Part shown: piece by piece, positions 36,128-46,802 of the stretch
How the letters are laid out: each line of letters starts with the position of its first letter
Position numbering within the stretch: position 1 is the first letter of the stretch
Assembly (NCBI RefSeq): GCF_018688335.1
Contig: NZ_CP061316.1
Coordinates: 744,001 to 808,000 of the forward strand
Source: Polynucleobacter sp. AP-Jannik-300A-C4
GTDB taxonomy: Bacteria > Pseudomonadota > Gammaproteobacteria > Burkholderiales > Burkholderiaceae
Reading direction: 5' to 3'
Length of the DNA: 64,000 bases
The notes under the pieces: generated by a model
The model's database searches: none
Told to the model about the DNA's origin: nothing
Seen by the model: only the letters and a program-made list of their open reading frames with translations
Program-made: the position numbers and the translations under genes

Positions 36128-36727
36128 ATGTCAGATCGTTTAGTTCAACTCACGGCCAATCTAGAAAAAGTTTTAGGTAAGCGCGCTCAATCTATTGAAG
36201 TCGCCTTGGGCGAAGTTACTGTTGTCGTTAATGCGGATGCCTATTTTGAATCCGCCATGTTGTTACGCGATGACCCTTCCTTGGCTTTTGAGCAATTGAT
36301 TGATTTGTGCGGTGTAGATTATCAAGACTACCGTGAAGGGCAGTGGGGCGGTCAGCGCTTTGGCGTTGTTTCACATCTTTTATCCATAGCGCATAACTGG
36401 CGTTTACGTGTTCGTGTATTTGCTCCAGAAGATGCTTACCCGATTGTTGCCTCGCTAACTCCTGTTTGGTCTGCTGCCAACTGGTTTGAACGTGAAGCGT
36501 TTGACCTCTACGGCATCTTGTTTGATGGTCATGAAGACTTGCGTCGTATCTTGACCGATTATGGTTTCATTGGCCACCCATTTAGAAAAGATTTCCCAAT
36601 CTCTGGCAACGTAGAAATGCGCTATGACCCAGAGTTGAAGCGTGTGGTGTATCAGCCAGTCACGATTGAAGCGCGTGAAATTACACCGCGTATCGTGCGT
36701 GAAGAGCAGTACGGAGGTCCGGTTTAA
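36128..36727 (+). CDS. nuoC: NADH-quinone oxidoreductase subunit C
   Basis: The 199-residue protein carries the 30-kDa subunit signature [20 protein letters not shown] followed by [19 protein letters not shown]. Family knowledge: it supports NuoD in the peripheral arm. It is a separate gene here, unlike the fused nuoCD of E. coli. It starts three bases after nuoB and ends three bases before nuoD. Confidence 0.96.
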   Translation: MSDRLVQLTANLEKVLGKRAQSIEVALGEVTVVVNADAYFESAMLLRDDPSLAFEQLIDLCGVDYQDYREGQWGGQRFGVVSHLLSIAHNWRLRVRVFAPEDAYPIVASLTPVWSAANWFEREAFDLYGILFDGHEDLRRILTDYGFIGHPFRKDFPISGNVEMRYDPELKRVVYQPVTIEAREITPRIVREEQYGGPV

Positions 36728-36730
36728 GTC

Positions 36731-37984
36731 ATGGCACAAATTAAGAACTACACCCTCAATTTTGGTCCTCAGCATCCTGCGGCTCACGGCGTATTGCGTT
36801 TAGTACTGGAGCTTGATGGCGAGGTAATTCAGCGTGCTGATCCGCACATTGGTTTATTGCATCGCGCTACAGAAAAATTAGCTGAGACACGTACTTGGAT
36901 TCAAAACGTTCCTTATATGGATCGTTTGGACTATGTCTCGATGATGGCTAACGAACATGCTTACGTGATGGCAATTGAAAAGTTGCTTCAGGTAGATGTT
37001 CCATTGCGTGCTCAATACATCCGCGTGATGTATGACGAGTTAACTCGTTTGCTCAATCACCTCTTGTGGATTGGTTGTCATGGTTTAGACGTTGGCGCGA
37101 TGGCCGTGTTCTTGTATGCCTTCCGTGACCGTGAAGATATTTTTGATATGTACGAAGCCGTTTCTGGTGCTCGTATGCATGCTGCTTACTACCGTCCAGG
37201 TGGAGTCTATCGTGACCTGCCAACGCAGATGGCGCAATACTCTAAGTCTAAGATTCGTAGCACTTCTGCAATCAAGCGTTTAAATGAAAGTCGTAGTGGT
37301 TCACTGCTCGATTTCATTGAAGACTTCTCCGGCCGCTTTGATGCCAATGTAGATGAGTATTGCAATCTCCTTACTGATAATCGTATTTGGAAGCAGCGTT
37401 TAGTTGGTATTGGTGTTGTAACTCCTGAGCGCGCTTTGCAGCTCGGCTTCACAGGGCCTATGTTGCGTGGCTCCGGTATTGAGTGGGACTTACGTAAAAA
37501 ACAACCTTACGAAACTTACGACAAGCTCGACTTTGATATCCCTGTTGGTGTAAATGGTGACTCTTATGATCGCTATTTAGTTCGCATGGAAGAAATGCGT
37601 CAATCGAATCGCATCATCAAGCAATGTGTGGCTTGGCTCAAGGCAAACGATGGCCCCGTCATGAGCGATAACCATAAAGTATCTCCACCAAAGCGTGTAG
37701 ATATGAAGACCAATATGGAAGAGTTGATTCACCATTTCAAACTCTTTACTGAAGGTATGCACGTTCCTGATGGCGAGGCTTACTCTGCGGTTGAGCATCC
37801 AAAAGGTGAGTTTGGTATCTATTTGATTTCTGATGGCGCCAATAAACCATACCGCATGAAAATTCGTGCACCAGGATTCGTACATTTATCTGCGATGGAT
37901 GAGATGTCACGTGGCCACATGTTGGCTGATGCTGTAACCATTATTGGTACTCAAGATATCGTGTTCGGGGAGATTGACCGCTAA
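36731..37984 (+). CDS. nuoD: NADH-quinone oxidoreductase subunit D
   Basis: The 417-residue 49-kDa subunit has [21 protein letters not shown] at the N-terminus and [14 protein letters not shown]. The C-terminal GDIDR-type ending reads [12 protein letters not shown]. Family knowledge: with NuoB it forms the ubiquinone-binding pocket. It is distantly related to NiFe hydrogenase large subunits but lacks their nickel cysteines. It lies between nuoC and nuoE. Confidence 0.97.
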   Translation: MAQIKNYTLNFGPQHPAAHGVLRLVLELDGEVIQRADPHIGLLHRATEKLAETRTWIQNVPYMDRLDYVSMMANEHAYVMAIEKLLQVDVPLRAQYIRVMYDELTRLLNHLLWIGCHGLDVGAMAVFLYAFRDREDIFDMYEAVSGARMHAAYYRPGGVYRDLPTQMAQYSKSKIRSTSAIKRLNESRSGSLLDFIEDFSGRFDANVDEYCNLLTDNRIWKQRLVGIGVVTPERALQLGFTGPMLRGSGIEWDLRKKQPYETYDKLDFDIPVGVNGDSYDRYLVRMEEMRQSNRIIKQCVAWLKANDGPVMSDNHKVSPPKRVDMKTNMEELIHHFKLFTEGMHVPDGEAYSAVEHPKGEFGIYLISDGANKPYRMKIRAPGFVHLSAMDEMSRGHMLADAVTIIGTQDIVFGEIDR

Positions 37985-38007
37985 AACAGCGCGCCAAGGA
38001 TGAATTC

Positions 38008-38514
38008 ATGACAACAACTCTTCAACTTTCGGACAAAACGCTTGCAGATATTGCGCGCAATGTCGCGAAATATCCTCCAGACCAAAAACAATCTGCAGTG
38101 ATGGCCTCATTGATTGCTGCCCAAACTGAAGTAGGTTGGGTGTCACCAGAGGTGATTGCTACAGTTGCTCAAATTTTAGAAATGCCAACGATTGCAGTTG
38201 ATGAAGTGGCTACTTTCTACAATATGTACAACACCAAACCGATTGGTAAGTACAAATTAGTAATTTGTACAAATCTACCTTGCCAGTTAACTCACGGCGA
38301 AACAGCGGCTACATACTTAAAAGAAACTCTCGGTATTGGTTACAACGAAACCACCCCATGCGGAACTTTTACCCTGAAAGAGGGTGAGTGTATGGGAGCG
38401 TGTGGAGATTCTCCAGTAATGCTCGTCAATGACAAGCGCATGTGTAGTTTCATGAGTAAAGAGAAGATTGATACCCTATTGAAAGAACTCCGTGCGGAAG
38501 GGAAAGCAGCATGA
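38008..38514 (+). CDS. nuoE: NADH-quinone oxidoreductase subunit E
   Basis: The 168-residue protein binds the N1a [2Fe-2S] cluster through four Cys in CTNLPCQL and CMGACGDSP. Its N-terminal part has [16 protein letters not shown]. Family knowledge: it forms the NADH-oxidising module with NuoF and NuoG. The stop overlaps the nuoF start by four bases (ATGA). Confidence 0.96.
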   Translation: MTTTLQLSDKTLADIARNVAKYPPDQKQSAVMASLIAAQTEVGWVSPEVIATVAQILEMPTIAVDEVATFYNMYNTKPIGKYKLVICTNLPCQLTHGETAATYLKETLGIGYNETTPCGTFTLKEGECMGACGDSPVMLVNDKRMCSFMSKEKIDTLLKELRAEGKAA

Positions 38515-39809
38515 CCAGCTTGCACGATAGACACATTAAGCCTTTGATTCTCGCTGGATTGAATGGTGAGAATTGGCGTTTAAAAGATTACGAAAGCCGT
38601 GGTGGTTATCAACAGTTGCGTCGTATCATCAATGACAAAATCGCACCAGATGCAATTATTGCTGAACTAAAGGCATCATCTTTGCGTGGTCGTGGAGGCG
38701 CAGGTTTCCCAACGGGATTGAAGTGGAGCTTCATGCCCCGTCAATTTCCCGGTCAAAAATATTTAGTTTGTAATAGTGACGAAGGTGAGCCTGGTACTTT
38801 TAAAGACCGCGACATCATGCGTTACAACCCGCATGCCTTGATTGAGGGCATGATTATTGGTGCCTACACTATGGGCATCTCTGTGGGTTATAACTATATC
38901 CACGGTGAAATTTTTGCAGTCTATGAGCGCTTCGAAGAGGCGCTTGAAGAAGCCCGTGCTGCTGGATATCTCGGCGACAAAATCATGGGAAGTGATTTCA
39001 ACTTCCAATTGCATGCAGCTCCTGGTTGGGGTGCATATATCTGTGGTGAAGAGACTGCGCTTTTAGAGTCGCTTGAAGGTAAGAAGGGTCAGCCACGCTT
39101 TAAGCCCCCATTCCCTGCAAGCTTTGGTTTGTATGGCAAGCCAACCACAATTAATAACACTGAAACTTTTGCTGCTGTGCCATTCATTATGGCAATTGGT
39201 GGCCAGGCTTATTTAGACTTAGGCAAGCCTAATAACGGCGGTACAAAGATTTTCTCCATCTCTGGCGATGTGACTTATCCAGGCAATTATGAGATCCCAC
39301 TAGGGACCCCATTTGCTGAATTATTGAAACTTGCTGGTGGTATGCGTGACGGTATTCCATTGAAGGCAGTTATTCCTGGTGGATCTTCTTCCCCAGTAAT
39401 TCCGGGTGCCGAGATGATGACTCTCACCATGGACTACGACAGTATTGCAAAAGCAGGGTCCATGCTGGGATCTGGTGCAGTCATCGTAATGAATGAAACC
39501 CGCTGTATGGTTCGTGCCTTAGAGCGCTTGTCTTATTTCTATCACGAAGAATCTTGTGGTCAGTGCACTCCATGTCGCGAGGGCACTGGTTGGTTGTGGC
39601 GCATCGTTCACCGCATTGAGCATGGCGAAGGTCGTCCAGAAGATTTGGATTTATTAAATGATGTAGCTGCAAACATTCAGGGTCGCACGATTTGCGCCTT
39701 GGGTGATGCGGCTGCTATGCCAGTTCGTGGCATGTTGAAGCATTACATGGATGAATTTGCGTATCACGTAGAACATAAGCGCTGCTTAGATTCTGCAAAA
39801 CCTTTATAA
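38511..39809 (+). CDS. nuoF: NADH-quinone oxidoreductase subunit F
   Basis: The 432-residue protein has the NADH-binding [16 protein letters not shown], the FMN-binding [14 protein letters not shown] segment [19 protein letters not shown], and the N3 [4Fe-4S] motif [13 protein letters not shown] with a later Cys in TICALGD. Family knowledge: it oxidises NADH and passes electrons through FMN. It is coupled to nuoE by a 4-base overlap and precedes nuoG by 31 bases. Confidence 0.97.
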   Translation: MTSLHDRHIKPLILAGLNGENWRLKDYESRGGYQQLRRIINDKIAPDAIIAELKASSLRGRGGAGFPTGLKWSFMPRQFPGQKYLVCNSDEGEPGTFKDRDIMRYNPHALIEGMIIGAYTMGISVGYNYIHGEIFAVYERFEEALEEARAAGYLGDKIMGSDFNFQLHAAPGWGAYICGEETALLESLEGKKGQPRFKPPFPASFGLYGKPTTINNTETFAAVPFIMAIGGQAYLDLGKPNNGGTKIFSISGDVTYPGNYEIPLGTPFAELLKLAGGMRDGIPLKAVIPGGSSSPVIPGAEMMTLTMDYDSIAKAGSMLGSGAVIVMNETRCMVRALERLSYFYHEESCGQCTPCREGTGWLWRIVHRIEHGEGRPEDLDLLNDVAANIQGRTICALGDAAAMPVRGMLKHYMDEFAYHVEHKRCLDSAKPL

Positions 39810-39840
39810 GACATTGAGCACGGGACATCTTAAAGTGAGC

Positions 39841-42156
39841 ATGGTTGAAATCGAATTAGATGGTAAGGCAGTAGAAGTTCCGCAAGGTTCGATGGTGATG
39901 CATGCCGCGAACAAGCTCGGCGCTTACATTCCTCACTTCTGCTATCACAAGAAGTTATCTATCGCTGCTAACTGCCGTATGTGCTTGGTAGAAGTAGAGA
40001 AGGCGCCAAAGCCATTGCCAGCTTGCGCAACACCAGTAACGCAGGGTATGAAGGTATTTACCCATTCCGCTAAAGCAGTTGAAGCACAGCGCTCAGTGAT
40101 GGAGTTCCTTTTAATTAACCATCCTTTAGATTGCCCAATTTGTGATCAAGGTGGTGAGTGCCAGTTACAAGATTTGGCAGTGGGTTACGGTAAATCCAAT
40201 TCACGCTACGAAGAAGAGAAGCGTGTTGTATTCCACAAGAATGTTGGCCCTCTTATCTCTATGCAAGAGATGACACGTTGTATTCATTGCACTCGTTGCG
40301 TACGTTTTGGTCAAGAAGTTGCCGGCGTCATGGAATTGGGCATGGTCAATCGCGGTGAGCATTCTGAAATCACGACTTTTGCAGGCCAGACTATTGATTC
40401 TGAACTTTCTGGAAACATGATTGATTTGTGCCCAGTAGGTGCATTAACCAGCAAGCCTTTCCGCTATGCTGCGCGTACTTGGGAATTAGGCCGTAAGCGT
40501 TCAGTTAGCCCTCATGACAGTCTGGGTGCTAATACGACTATTCAAACAAAAGCGAACAAAGTAATGCGCGTCGTTGCTTTGGAGAATGATGCAATTAATG
40601 AATGCTGGATTAGTGATCGTGATCGCTTCGCCTACGAAGGCTTGAACAGTGCTGATCGTGTAACTACCCCAATGGTGAAGCAGGGCGGTCAGTGGTTGGA
40701 GACTGATTGGCAATCCGCCCTGGACTACGTTGCCCATTCACTCAAAACCATTTCTTCTGAGAGCGGTCCTGAAGCGGTGGCCGCCTTAGCGCACCCAATC
40801 TCCAGTACTGAAGAGTTGTTCTTGCTTCAAAAAATGATTCGCGGCTTGAGTTCGAATCAAGTTGAGACTCGTTTACGTCAAACTGACGTGAAAGGCGCAG
40901 CTTCAGCCCCATGGTTGGGTATGCCGATTGGCAAATTAAGTGAGCTCGATCGTGTGTTGGTAATTGGTAGCTTCTTACGTAAAGAACAGCCATTGATTGC
41001 TGCGCGTTTACGTGCCGGCACAAAGCGCGGCTTGCAAGTCTCACGTATTGATGCGGGTGGTGATGACTGGTTGATCCCTGCTTCGGGTATTGCTGCAACT
41101 CCAAGCGCATGGCTCAATACATTAAGTGAAGTTGCCTTGGCTGTGGCTAAAGCAAAATCTGCAACTGCTCCAGCAGGCACGCCTAACTTAACAGTTTCTG
41201 CTACTGCACAAAAAATTGCGGATAGCTTGCTGTCTGGTACGTCTACTTCAGTATTGCTAGGCTCTGCTGCAGTCGCCCATCCACAAGCATCTGACTTACA
41301 TGTCTTGGCGCAATTCATTGCTGAGCAAACTGGCGCTACTTTAGGCTTCTTACCAGTTGGCGGTAATGCTGTTGGTGCTAGCTTAGTCAAGGCTAATGGT
41401 GTGGGCGTTGAATCAGTTCTTTCTGGTGAGCGTCGTGCTGTCATCTTGATGAATATCGATCCAGACGCTGACTTGCCAAATCCTACGCAAGCGCGTGCTG
41501 CTTTGGCTAAAGCCAATACAGTGATTGCCTTGAGTGCATATAAGAGTGCTGACCTCCTTGAGGTAGCCGATGTCATTCTGCCGATCTCTACATTCACAGA
41601 AACGGTTTCTACTTTCATTAACTCAGAAGGCCGTGCGCAAACAATTCAACCAGCGGTAAAGCCTTTGGGTGATTCTCGTCCAGCATGGAAAGTGTTGCGT
41701 GTTTTAGGCGGCTTATTGAATTTAGATGGCTTCCTGTACAACATGCCTGAAGAGGTATTGGGTGAAGCGCTTGGTGAAAACTATTGCACTAAGTTATCAA
41801 ATCAATCCACCGCAAGCGGATTGACCAATGGAAACGCAGCTGTAGCAGCAGGTTTAGAGCGTTTATCTGATGTTGGTATTTACGCCGGCGACCAAATCGT
41901 CCGCCGTTCATCAGCATTGCAGTTAACGCGCGATGCTAAGCGCGGCAATCAAGTTGGATTAGGTCAAGCACTCTTTAATGAGCTGGGCTTGAAAGAGGGC
42001 GATGCTGTGCGAGTGACTCAAGATAGTCAGTCCGTAGATTTGCCGGCCACATTGGAAGCGAATTTAGCTCAGGGCGTTGTCAGAATTTCTGCGGGCACTA
42101 TGGCTAGCGCTAAATTGGGATCGATGTTTGGTCCTGTAACTGTTAGCAAGGCATAA
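39841..42156 (+). CDS. nuoG: NADH-quinone oxidoreductase subunit G
   Basis: The 771-residue protein has an N-terminal ferredoxin-like [2Fe-2S] domain ([15 protein letters not shown]). A His/Cys cluster region ([14 protein letters not shown]) and a [4Fe-4S] motif ([16 protein letters not shown]) follow, then a long molybdopterin-oxidoreductase-like region that lacks a molybdenum role in complex I. Family knowledge: it relays electrons from NuoF toward NuoI. ATG 39841 is preferred because conserved sequence starts there. In-frame GTG 39835 and TTG 39814 are possible. The C-terminal half is divergent, as is usual. Confidence 0.94.
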   Translation: MVEIELDGKAVEVPQGSMVMHAANKLGAYIPHFCYHKKLSIAANCRMCLVEVEKAPKPLPACATPVTQGMKVFTHSAKAVEAQRSVMEFLLINHPLDCPICDQGGECQLQDLAVGYGKSNSRYEEEKRVVFHKNVGPLISMQEMTRCIHCTRCVRFGQEVAGVMELGMVNRGEHSEITTFAGQTIDSELSGNMIDLCPVGALTSKPFRYAARTWELGRKRSVSPHDSLGANTTIQTKANKVMRVVALENDAINECWISDRDRFAYEGLNSADRVTTPMVKQGGQWLETDWQSALDYVAHSLKTISSESGPEAVAALAHPISSTEELFLLQKMIRGLSSNQVETRLRQTDVKGAASAPWLGMPIGKLSELDRVLVIGSFLRKEQPLIAARLRAGTKRGLQVSRIDAGGDDWLIPASGIAATPSAWLNTLSEVALAVAKAKSATAPAGTPNLTVSATAQKIADSLLSGTSTSVLLGSAAVAHPQASDLHVLAQFIAEQTGATLGFLPVGGNAVGASLVKANGVGVESVLSGERRAVILMNIDPDADLPNPTQARAALAKANTVIALSAYKSADLLEVADVILPISTFTETVSTFINSEGRAQTIQPAVKPLGDSRPAWKVLRVLGGLLNLDGFLYNMPEEVLGEALGENYCTKLSNQSTASGLTNGNAAVAAGLERLSDVGIYAGDQIVRRSSALQLTRDAKRGNQVGLGQALFNELGLKEGDAVRVTQDSQSVDLPATLEANLAQGVVRISAGTMASAKLGSMFGPVTVSKA

Positions 42157-42164
42157 GGGACGAG

Positions 42165-43238
42165 ATGGATAATTTCTTGAACCTCGTTACCACCCAAGGT
42201 GAGGCCATCTTTGGCTCACTATGGCCACTCGTTTGGGCTTTGGTACGTATCGTGATCATCGTGTTGCCAATGTTTGGCGCCGTTGCATACATGACTCTTT
42301 GGGAACGTAAGTTAATCGGCTGGATGCATATCCGACTGGGACCAAACCGTGTTGGTCCATTAGGTTTGCTACAACCTATTGCTGACGCTTTGAAGTTGCT
42401 CATGAAGGAGATTATTTCTCCTACTCGGTCTAGCAAAGTTTTGTATTTCATTGCACCGGTGATGGTGATCATGCCAGCTTTTGCTGCATGGGCAGTCATC
42501 CCCTTCCAAGCAAAAATGGTCTTGGCGGATGTCAACGCAGGTTTACTGTACGTCATGGCAATCTCATCTATTGGTGTTTATGGCGTAATCTTGGCCGGTT
42601 GGTCATCTAACTCCAAATATCCGTTCCTTGGCGCAATGCGTGCATCAGCACAAATGATTTCTTACGAAATTGCCATGGGCTTTGCATTAGTTACAGTATT
42701 GCTGACTTCAGGTTCTTTGAATCTGAGTAGCATCGTTGCCTCTCAAGAGCAGGGTTATTTTGCTGGTATGGGATTGAACTTCCTTTCTTGGAATTGGTTG
42801 CCATTGCTCCCAATGTTCGTGATCTACTTTATCTCTGGTGTAGCTGAAACCAATCGCCATCCATTTGACGTGGTTGAGGGTGAGTCTGAGATTGTTGCTG
42901 GCCATATGGTCGAGTATTCAGGCATGGCATTTGCAATGTTCTTCTTGGCTGAATATGCCAACATGATCTTGATTGCTGCATTATCTGCAACGATGTTCTT
43001 GGGCGGCTGGTTACCAATTGTTGATTTGCCAATCCTTCGTGATATCCCAGGCTTCTTCTGGTTGTTTGCTAAAACCTTCTTCCTCTTGTCTTGCGTCATT
43101 TGGTTGCGCGCCACATTGCCGCGCTATCGCTATGACCAAATCATGCGTTTGGGTTGGAAGATCTTTATTCCCATCTGCGTATTCTGGGTGGTTGTCGTTG
43201 GCGCCTGGGTTGTATCCCCATGGAATATTTGGAAATAA
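42165..43238 (+). CDS. nuoH: NADH-quinone oxidoreductase subunit H
   Basis: The 357-residue membrane protein has about eight helices. It carries the conserved [22 protein letters not shown] (about 46-67) and EMVEGES-type [20 protein letters not shown]. Family knowledge: subunit H forms much of the quinone channel and links the two arms. It lies 8 bases after nuoG and 11 before nuoI. Confidence 0.97.
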   Translation: MDNFLNLVTTQGEAIFGSLWPLVWALVRIVIIVLPMFGAVAYMTLWERKLIGWMHIRLGPNRVGPLGLLQPIADALKLLMKEIISPTRSSKVLYFIAPVMVIMPAFAAWAVIPFQAKMVLADVNAGLLYVMAISSIGVYGVILAGWSSNSKYPFLGAMRASAQMISYEIAMGFALVTVLLTSGSLNLSSIVASQEQGYFAGMGLNFLSWNWLPLLPMFVIYFISGVAETNRHPFDVVEGESEIVAGHMVEYSGMAFAMFFLAEYANMILIAALSATMFLGGWLPIVDLPILRDIPGFFWLFAKTFFLLSCVIWLRATLPRYRYDQIMRLGWKIFIPICVFWVVVVGAWVVSPWNIWK

Positions 43239-43249
43239 GTTGATCAATC

Positions 43250-43741
43250 ATGTTTAAGAAAATTTCCCAATTCCTCGATAGCTTGATGCTCAAAGATATT
43301 TTGACTGGTATGTCGATTACCGGTCGCTATCTTTTTAAGCCAAAAATAACTGTTCAATATCCAGAAGAGAAGACTCCACAGTCTGTGCGCTTCCGCGGTT
43401 TGCATGCTTTGCGCCGCTATGAAAATGGGGAAGAGCGTTGTATTGGTTGCAAATTGTGTGAGGCGGTATGTCCTGCCTATGCCATCACGATTGAAACTGC
43501 CGAGCGTGATGATGGTACTCGTCGCACCAGTCGTTATGACATTGATTTAACTAAGTGTATTTTCTGTGGCTTTTGCGAAGAAGCTTGCCCAGTGGACGCT
43601 ATTGTTGAAACGAATATTTTTGAGTATTTCGGAGATAAGCGTGGAGATTTGTACTTCACCAAAGAAATGCTTTTAGCTGTAGGCGATAAGTATGAAAAAG
43701 ATATTGCCGCTAACCGCGCAGCTGATGCGCCTTATCGTTAA
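43250..43741 (+). CDS. nuoI: NADH-quinone oxidoreductase subunit I
   Basis: The 163-residue protein carries two ferredoxin-type [4Fe-4S] motifs, [16 protein letters not shown] and [16 protein letters not shown] (clusters N6a and N6b). Family knowledge: these pass electrons from NuoG toward N2 in NuoB. It has the usual membrane-associated N-terminal helix of the family. Confidence 0.97.
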   Translation: MFKKISQFLDSLMLKDILTGMSITGRYLFKPKITVQYPEEKTPQSVRFRGLHALRRYENGEERCIGCKLCEAVCPAYAITIETAERDDGTRRTSRYDIDLTKCIFCGFCEEACPVDAIVETNIFEYFGDKRGDLYFTKEMLLAVGDKYEKDIAANRAADAPYR

Positions 43742-43762
43742 TCGAATAAAGCAAAACGACAT

Positions 43763-44410
43763 ATGACATTCGATACTTCTACACTCTTTGCAGTCTTCTT
43801 TTATGCCTTTGCTGGGCTCTTGGTGATTTCAGCATTGCGCGTGATTACTGCTCGTAACCCAGTGCATGCTGCACTGTTTTTGGTTTTGGCATTCTTCTGC
43901 GCTTCTGGTCTTTGGATGCTTCTGAAGGCAGAGTTCTTGAGCTTGGCTCTCATTCTTGTTTACGTTGGCGCCGTGATGGTGCTCTTCTTGTTTGTGGTCA
44001 TGATGCTAGATCTTGATCTCGAGCATTTACGTCGTGATTTCAAGAAATTCTTACCCGTAGCTTTCTTGATGGGTGCGGTCATTGTCTTGGAATTGTCCAT
44101 CGTATTGATTCGCAGCTTTATCGGTACAAGCGCTCCAGTGCAGCCGATGCTTGAAGAGATGGCTATAGGCAATACCCAAGCTTTGGGTATGTTGATTTTC
44201 GTTGATTATGTTTATGCTTTCGAGGTTGCCGGAGTGATTCTCCTGGTGGCTATCATTGCCGCTGTTGCTCTGACCCTTCGTAATCGTAAAGATTCCAAGT
44301 CCCAAAATATTCATGAGCAAGTGAATGTGAATTCTGCTGATCGCATGCGCATCGTCAAGATGGATTCTGATATGGCCGCCAAGCAAGATGCTCGCGGAGA
44401 GAAGAAATGA
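43763..44410 (+). CDS. nuoJ: NADH-quinone oxidoreductase subunit J
   Basis: The 215-residue protein has five membrane helices, including the [20 protein letters not shown] and [16 protein letters not shown] segments of the family. A charged C-terminal tail of about 40 residues follows. Family knowledge: subunit J contains the pi-bulge helix involved in proton coupling. It overlaps nuoK by four bases (ATGA). Confidence 0.95.
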   Translation: MTFDTSTLFAVFFYAFAGLLVISALRVITARNPVHAALFLVLAFFCASGLWMLLKAEFLSLALILVYVGAVMVLFLFVVMMLDLDLEHLRRDFKKFLPVAFLMGAVIVLELSIVLIRSFIGTSAPVQPMLEEMAIGNTQALGMLIFVDYVYAFEVAGVILLVAIIAAVALTLRNRKDSKSQNIHEQVNVNSADRMRIVKMDSDMAAKQDARGEKK

Positions 44411-44715
44411 CTATTACCTTAGCCCATTATTTAGTGCTTGGCGCAATCCTATTTGCGACTAGCGTGATTGGTATCTTCTTGAATCGTAAGAATGTCATTG
44501 TGCTTTTAATGGCGATTGAATTAATGCTTCTTTCGGTGAACATGAACTTTGTAGCCTTCTCTCATTATTTGGGTGACATGGCTGGTCAGGTATTCGTATT
44601 CTTTATTTTGACTGTGGCTGCTGCTGAGGCGGCAATTGGTTTGGCAATCCTTGTTGTGCTCTTCCGTAAGGTAGACACCATCGATGCAGATAACCTTGAC
44701 CACTTAAAAGGCTAG
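44407..44715 (+). CDS. nuoK: NADH-quinone oxidoreductase subunit K
   Basis: The 102-residue protein has three helices. The conserved membrane Glu residues are in [15 protein letters not shown] and [13 protein letters not shown]. Family knowledge: it is the bacterial ND4L, part of the proton-translocating chain. It overlaps nuoJ and lies two bases before nuoL. Confidence 0.96.
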   Translation: MTITLAHYLVLGAILFATSVIGIFLNRKNVIVLLMAIELMLLSVNMNFVAFSHYLGDMAGQVFVFFILTVAAAEAAIGLAILVVLFRKVDTIDADNLDHLKG

Positions 44716-44717
44716 TC

Positions 44718-46778
44718 ATGCAATTGACCTTAACTCTTCCTGTTCTCTGCGCAATTCCACTGGCGCCATTATTTGGCTCAGCTATTGCAGGATTCTTTGG
44801 TACTAAATTAGGCGGCAATCGCATCGGAAATGGTGCTTGCCAGTTTGTCACCATTCTCGGTGTGATGATCGCTTTCGTCCTGTCTTGCTTTGTCTTGGTG
44901 CAAGTAATGGATGGCTTTTATTTCAACGGTACCGTCTATCGCTGGATGCAATTAGGTGAGCTCAATCTTGATATCGGCTTCTTAATTGACCCACTGACAG
45001 CGACAATGATGTGTGTGGTGACGTTTGTATCTTTGATGGTTCACATTTACACCATTGGTTATATGAAGGGCGAAGAGGGCTATAACCGCTTCTTCTCCTA
45101 TATCTCCCTCTTCACCTTCGCCATGTTGATGTTGGTGATGAGTAACAATCTCTTGCAACTCTTCTTCGGTTGGGAAGCAGTGGGTGTAGTTTCTTATTTG
45201 CTGATTGGCTTCTACTACGAGCGTCAATCTGCTGTATTTGCCAATATGAAGGCCTTCTTGGTTAATCGTGTTGGTGACTTCGGCTTCATCCTCGGCATTG
45301 GCTTGCTATTGGCTAGCACTGGCTCTATGCAATACGATGTGATCTTTGCTCAGAACACAGCACTGGCTGCCCAAACATTACCGGGTACTAGCTGGAATTT
45401 AGTTACCGTAGCATGTATCTGCCTCTTTATTGGCGCAATGGGTAAATCAGCTCAGTTCCCATTGCATGTTTGGTTGCCAGACTCTATGGAAGGCCCAACC
45501 CCAATTTCTGCATTGATTCATGCTGCAACGATGGTGACAGCCGGCATCTTTATGGTGTCCCGCATGTCGCCTCTATTTGAGTTGTCTGATGCTGCATTGA
45601 GTTTCATCTTGGTAATTGGTTCGATCACCGCGCTCTTCATGGGCTTCTTAGGCATCGTTCAAACTGATATTAAGCGGGTAGTTGCTTATTCAACGCTCTC
45701 CCAATTAGGCTATATGACTGTAGCCTTGGGAGTGTCTGCTTACCCAATCGCCATATTCCATTTGATGACGCACGCATTCTTTAAGGCGCTCTTGTTCCTC
45801 GCTGCGGGTAGCGTGATTTTAGGTATGCACCATGAACAAGATATGCGCAAGATGGGCGGACTCTGGAAGTACATGCCAATCACTTGCTTGATGATGTTAT
45901 TAGGTAACTTAGCATTGATCGGTACGCCATTCTTCTCTGGCTTCTATTCCAAAGACTCCATCATCGAAGCGGTAGCTGCTAGCCACATTCCTGGCTCTGG
46001 TTTTGCTTACTTCGCAGTGATGGCCAGCGTTTTTGTAACAGCTCTATATTCCTTCCGTCTGTACTTCTATGTGTTCCACGGTAAAGCCCGCTGGGGACAT
46101 GCTGATGCTCATGCACATGATCACCATCATGATCATGCAGAGCAGGGTGACGATCATCCGCATCATGGTTTAGCTCCCGGTGAAAAACCGCATGAGTCAC
46201 CATTTGTTGTGACCTTGCCTTTGATATTGTTAGCGATTCCTTCAGTGATCATTGGCTACTTCACGATTACGCCCTTACTGTTTGGTACTTATTTTGGCGA
46301 TTCAATCTTTGTTGATATTGGCAAACATCCAGCCATGAAGGAGCTTGCTGAAGAGTTCCATGGTCCGATTGCTATGGCAATGCATTCATTGACTTCACCA
46401 GTATTGCTCCTAGTGGTACTAGGTGTATTAACTGCTGCGATTGGTTACCTCTGGGCACCAAAGTTGCCTGGCGTTGTTGCACAAGCATTTGCTCCTATCA
46501 AGAAACTCTTGGATAACAAATACTATCTCGATGATTTAAACCAAGCGGTGTTTTCTAAAGGCCTGCTGTGGATCGGCGGTATCTTATGGCATCGTGGTGA
46601 TCAACAGGCTATTGACGGCTTCTTGGTTAACGGTAGCGCGCATGCAGTAGGGCGCTTTTCTGCAGTGATCCGCCATTTGCAATCCGGTTATCTCTATCAC
46701 TATGCCTTCGCAATGATTGCAGGCTTAGCGGTATTGTTAGCTTGGGTTTTGTACGCTTACCTGCCTTTTGTTCGCTAG
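44718..46778 (+). CDS. nuoL: NADH-quinone oxidoreductase subunit L
   Basis: The 686-residue antiporter-like subunit has about 16 membrane segments. Conserved segments are FFGWEAVGVVSYLLIGFY, KSAQFPLHVWLPDSMEGPTP and the Lys-containing GIVQTDIKRVVAYSTLSQLG. The long amphipathic helix of the family lies in the C-terminal part. A His- and Asp-rich loop (about residues 461-485, bases 46097-46168) with many HD and HH pairs precedes PGEKPHESP. Family knowledge: it is the distal proton pump of complex I. Confidence 0.96.
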   Translation: MQLTLTLPVLCAIPLAPLFGSAIAGFFGTKLGGNRIGNGACQFVTILGVMIAFVLSCFVLVQVMDGFYFNGTVYRWMQLGELNLDIGFLIDPLTATMMCVVTFVSLMVHIYTIGYMKGEEGYNRFFSYISLFTFAMLMLVMSNNLLQLFFGWEAVGVVSYLLIGFYYERQSAVFANMKAFLVNRVGDFGFILGIGLLLASTGSMQYDVIFAQNTALAAQTLPGTSWNLVTVACICLFIGAMGKSAQFPLHVWLPDSMEGPTPISALIHAATMVTAGIFMVSRMSPLFELSDAALSFILVIGSITALFMGFLGIVQTDIKRVVAYSTLSQLGYMTVALGVSAYPIAIFHLMTHAFFKALLFLAAGSVILGMHHEQDMRKMGGLWKYMPITCLMMLLGNLALIGTPFFSGFYSKDSIIEAVAASHIPGSGFAYFAVMASVFVTALYSFRLYFYVFHGKARWGHADAHAHDHHHDHAEQGDDHPHHGLAPGEKPHESPFVVTLPLILLAIPSVIIGYFTITPLLFGTYFGDSIFVDIGKHPAMKELAEEFHGPIAMAMHSLTSPVLLLVVLGVLTAAIGYLWAPKLPGVVAQAFAPIKKLLDNKYYLDDLNQAVFSKGLLWIGGILWHRGDQQAIDGFLVNGSAHAVGRFSAVIRHLQSGYLYHYAFAMIAGLAVLLAWVLYAYLPFVR

Positions 46779-46802
46779 GCCTTTGTTACTTAAGTAGCCA
46801 TC

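Noticed and set aside
40878..41618. Long 246-residue minus-strand frame within nuoG
   Set aside because: It is antisense to a well-recognised nuoG domain and its translation looks like a shadow (rich in Ser, Ala and Lys with no recognisable domain).
42143..42556. 137-residue minus-strand frame at the start of nuoH
   Set aside because: It is antisense to the nuoH N-terminus and has no recognisable domain or start signal.
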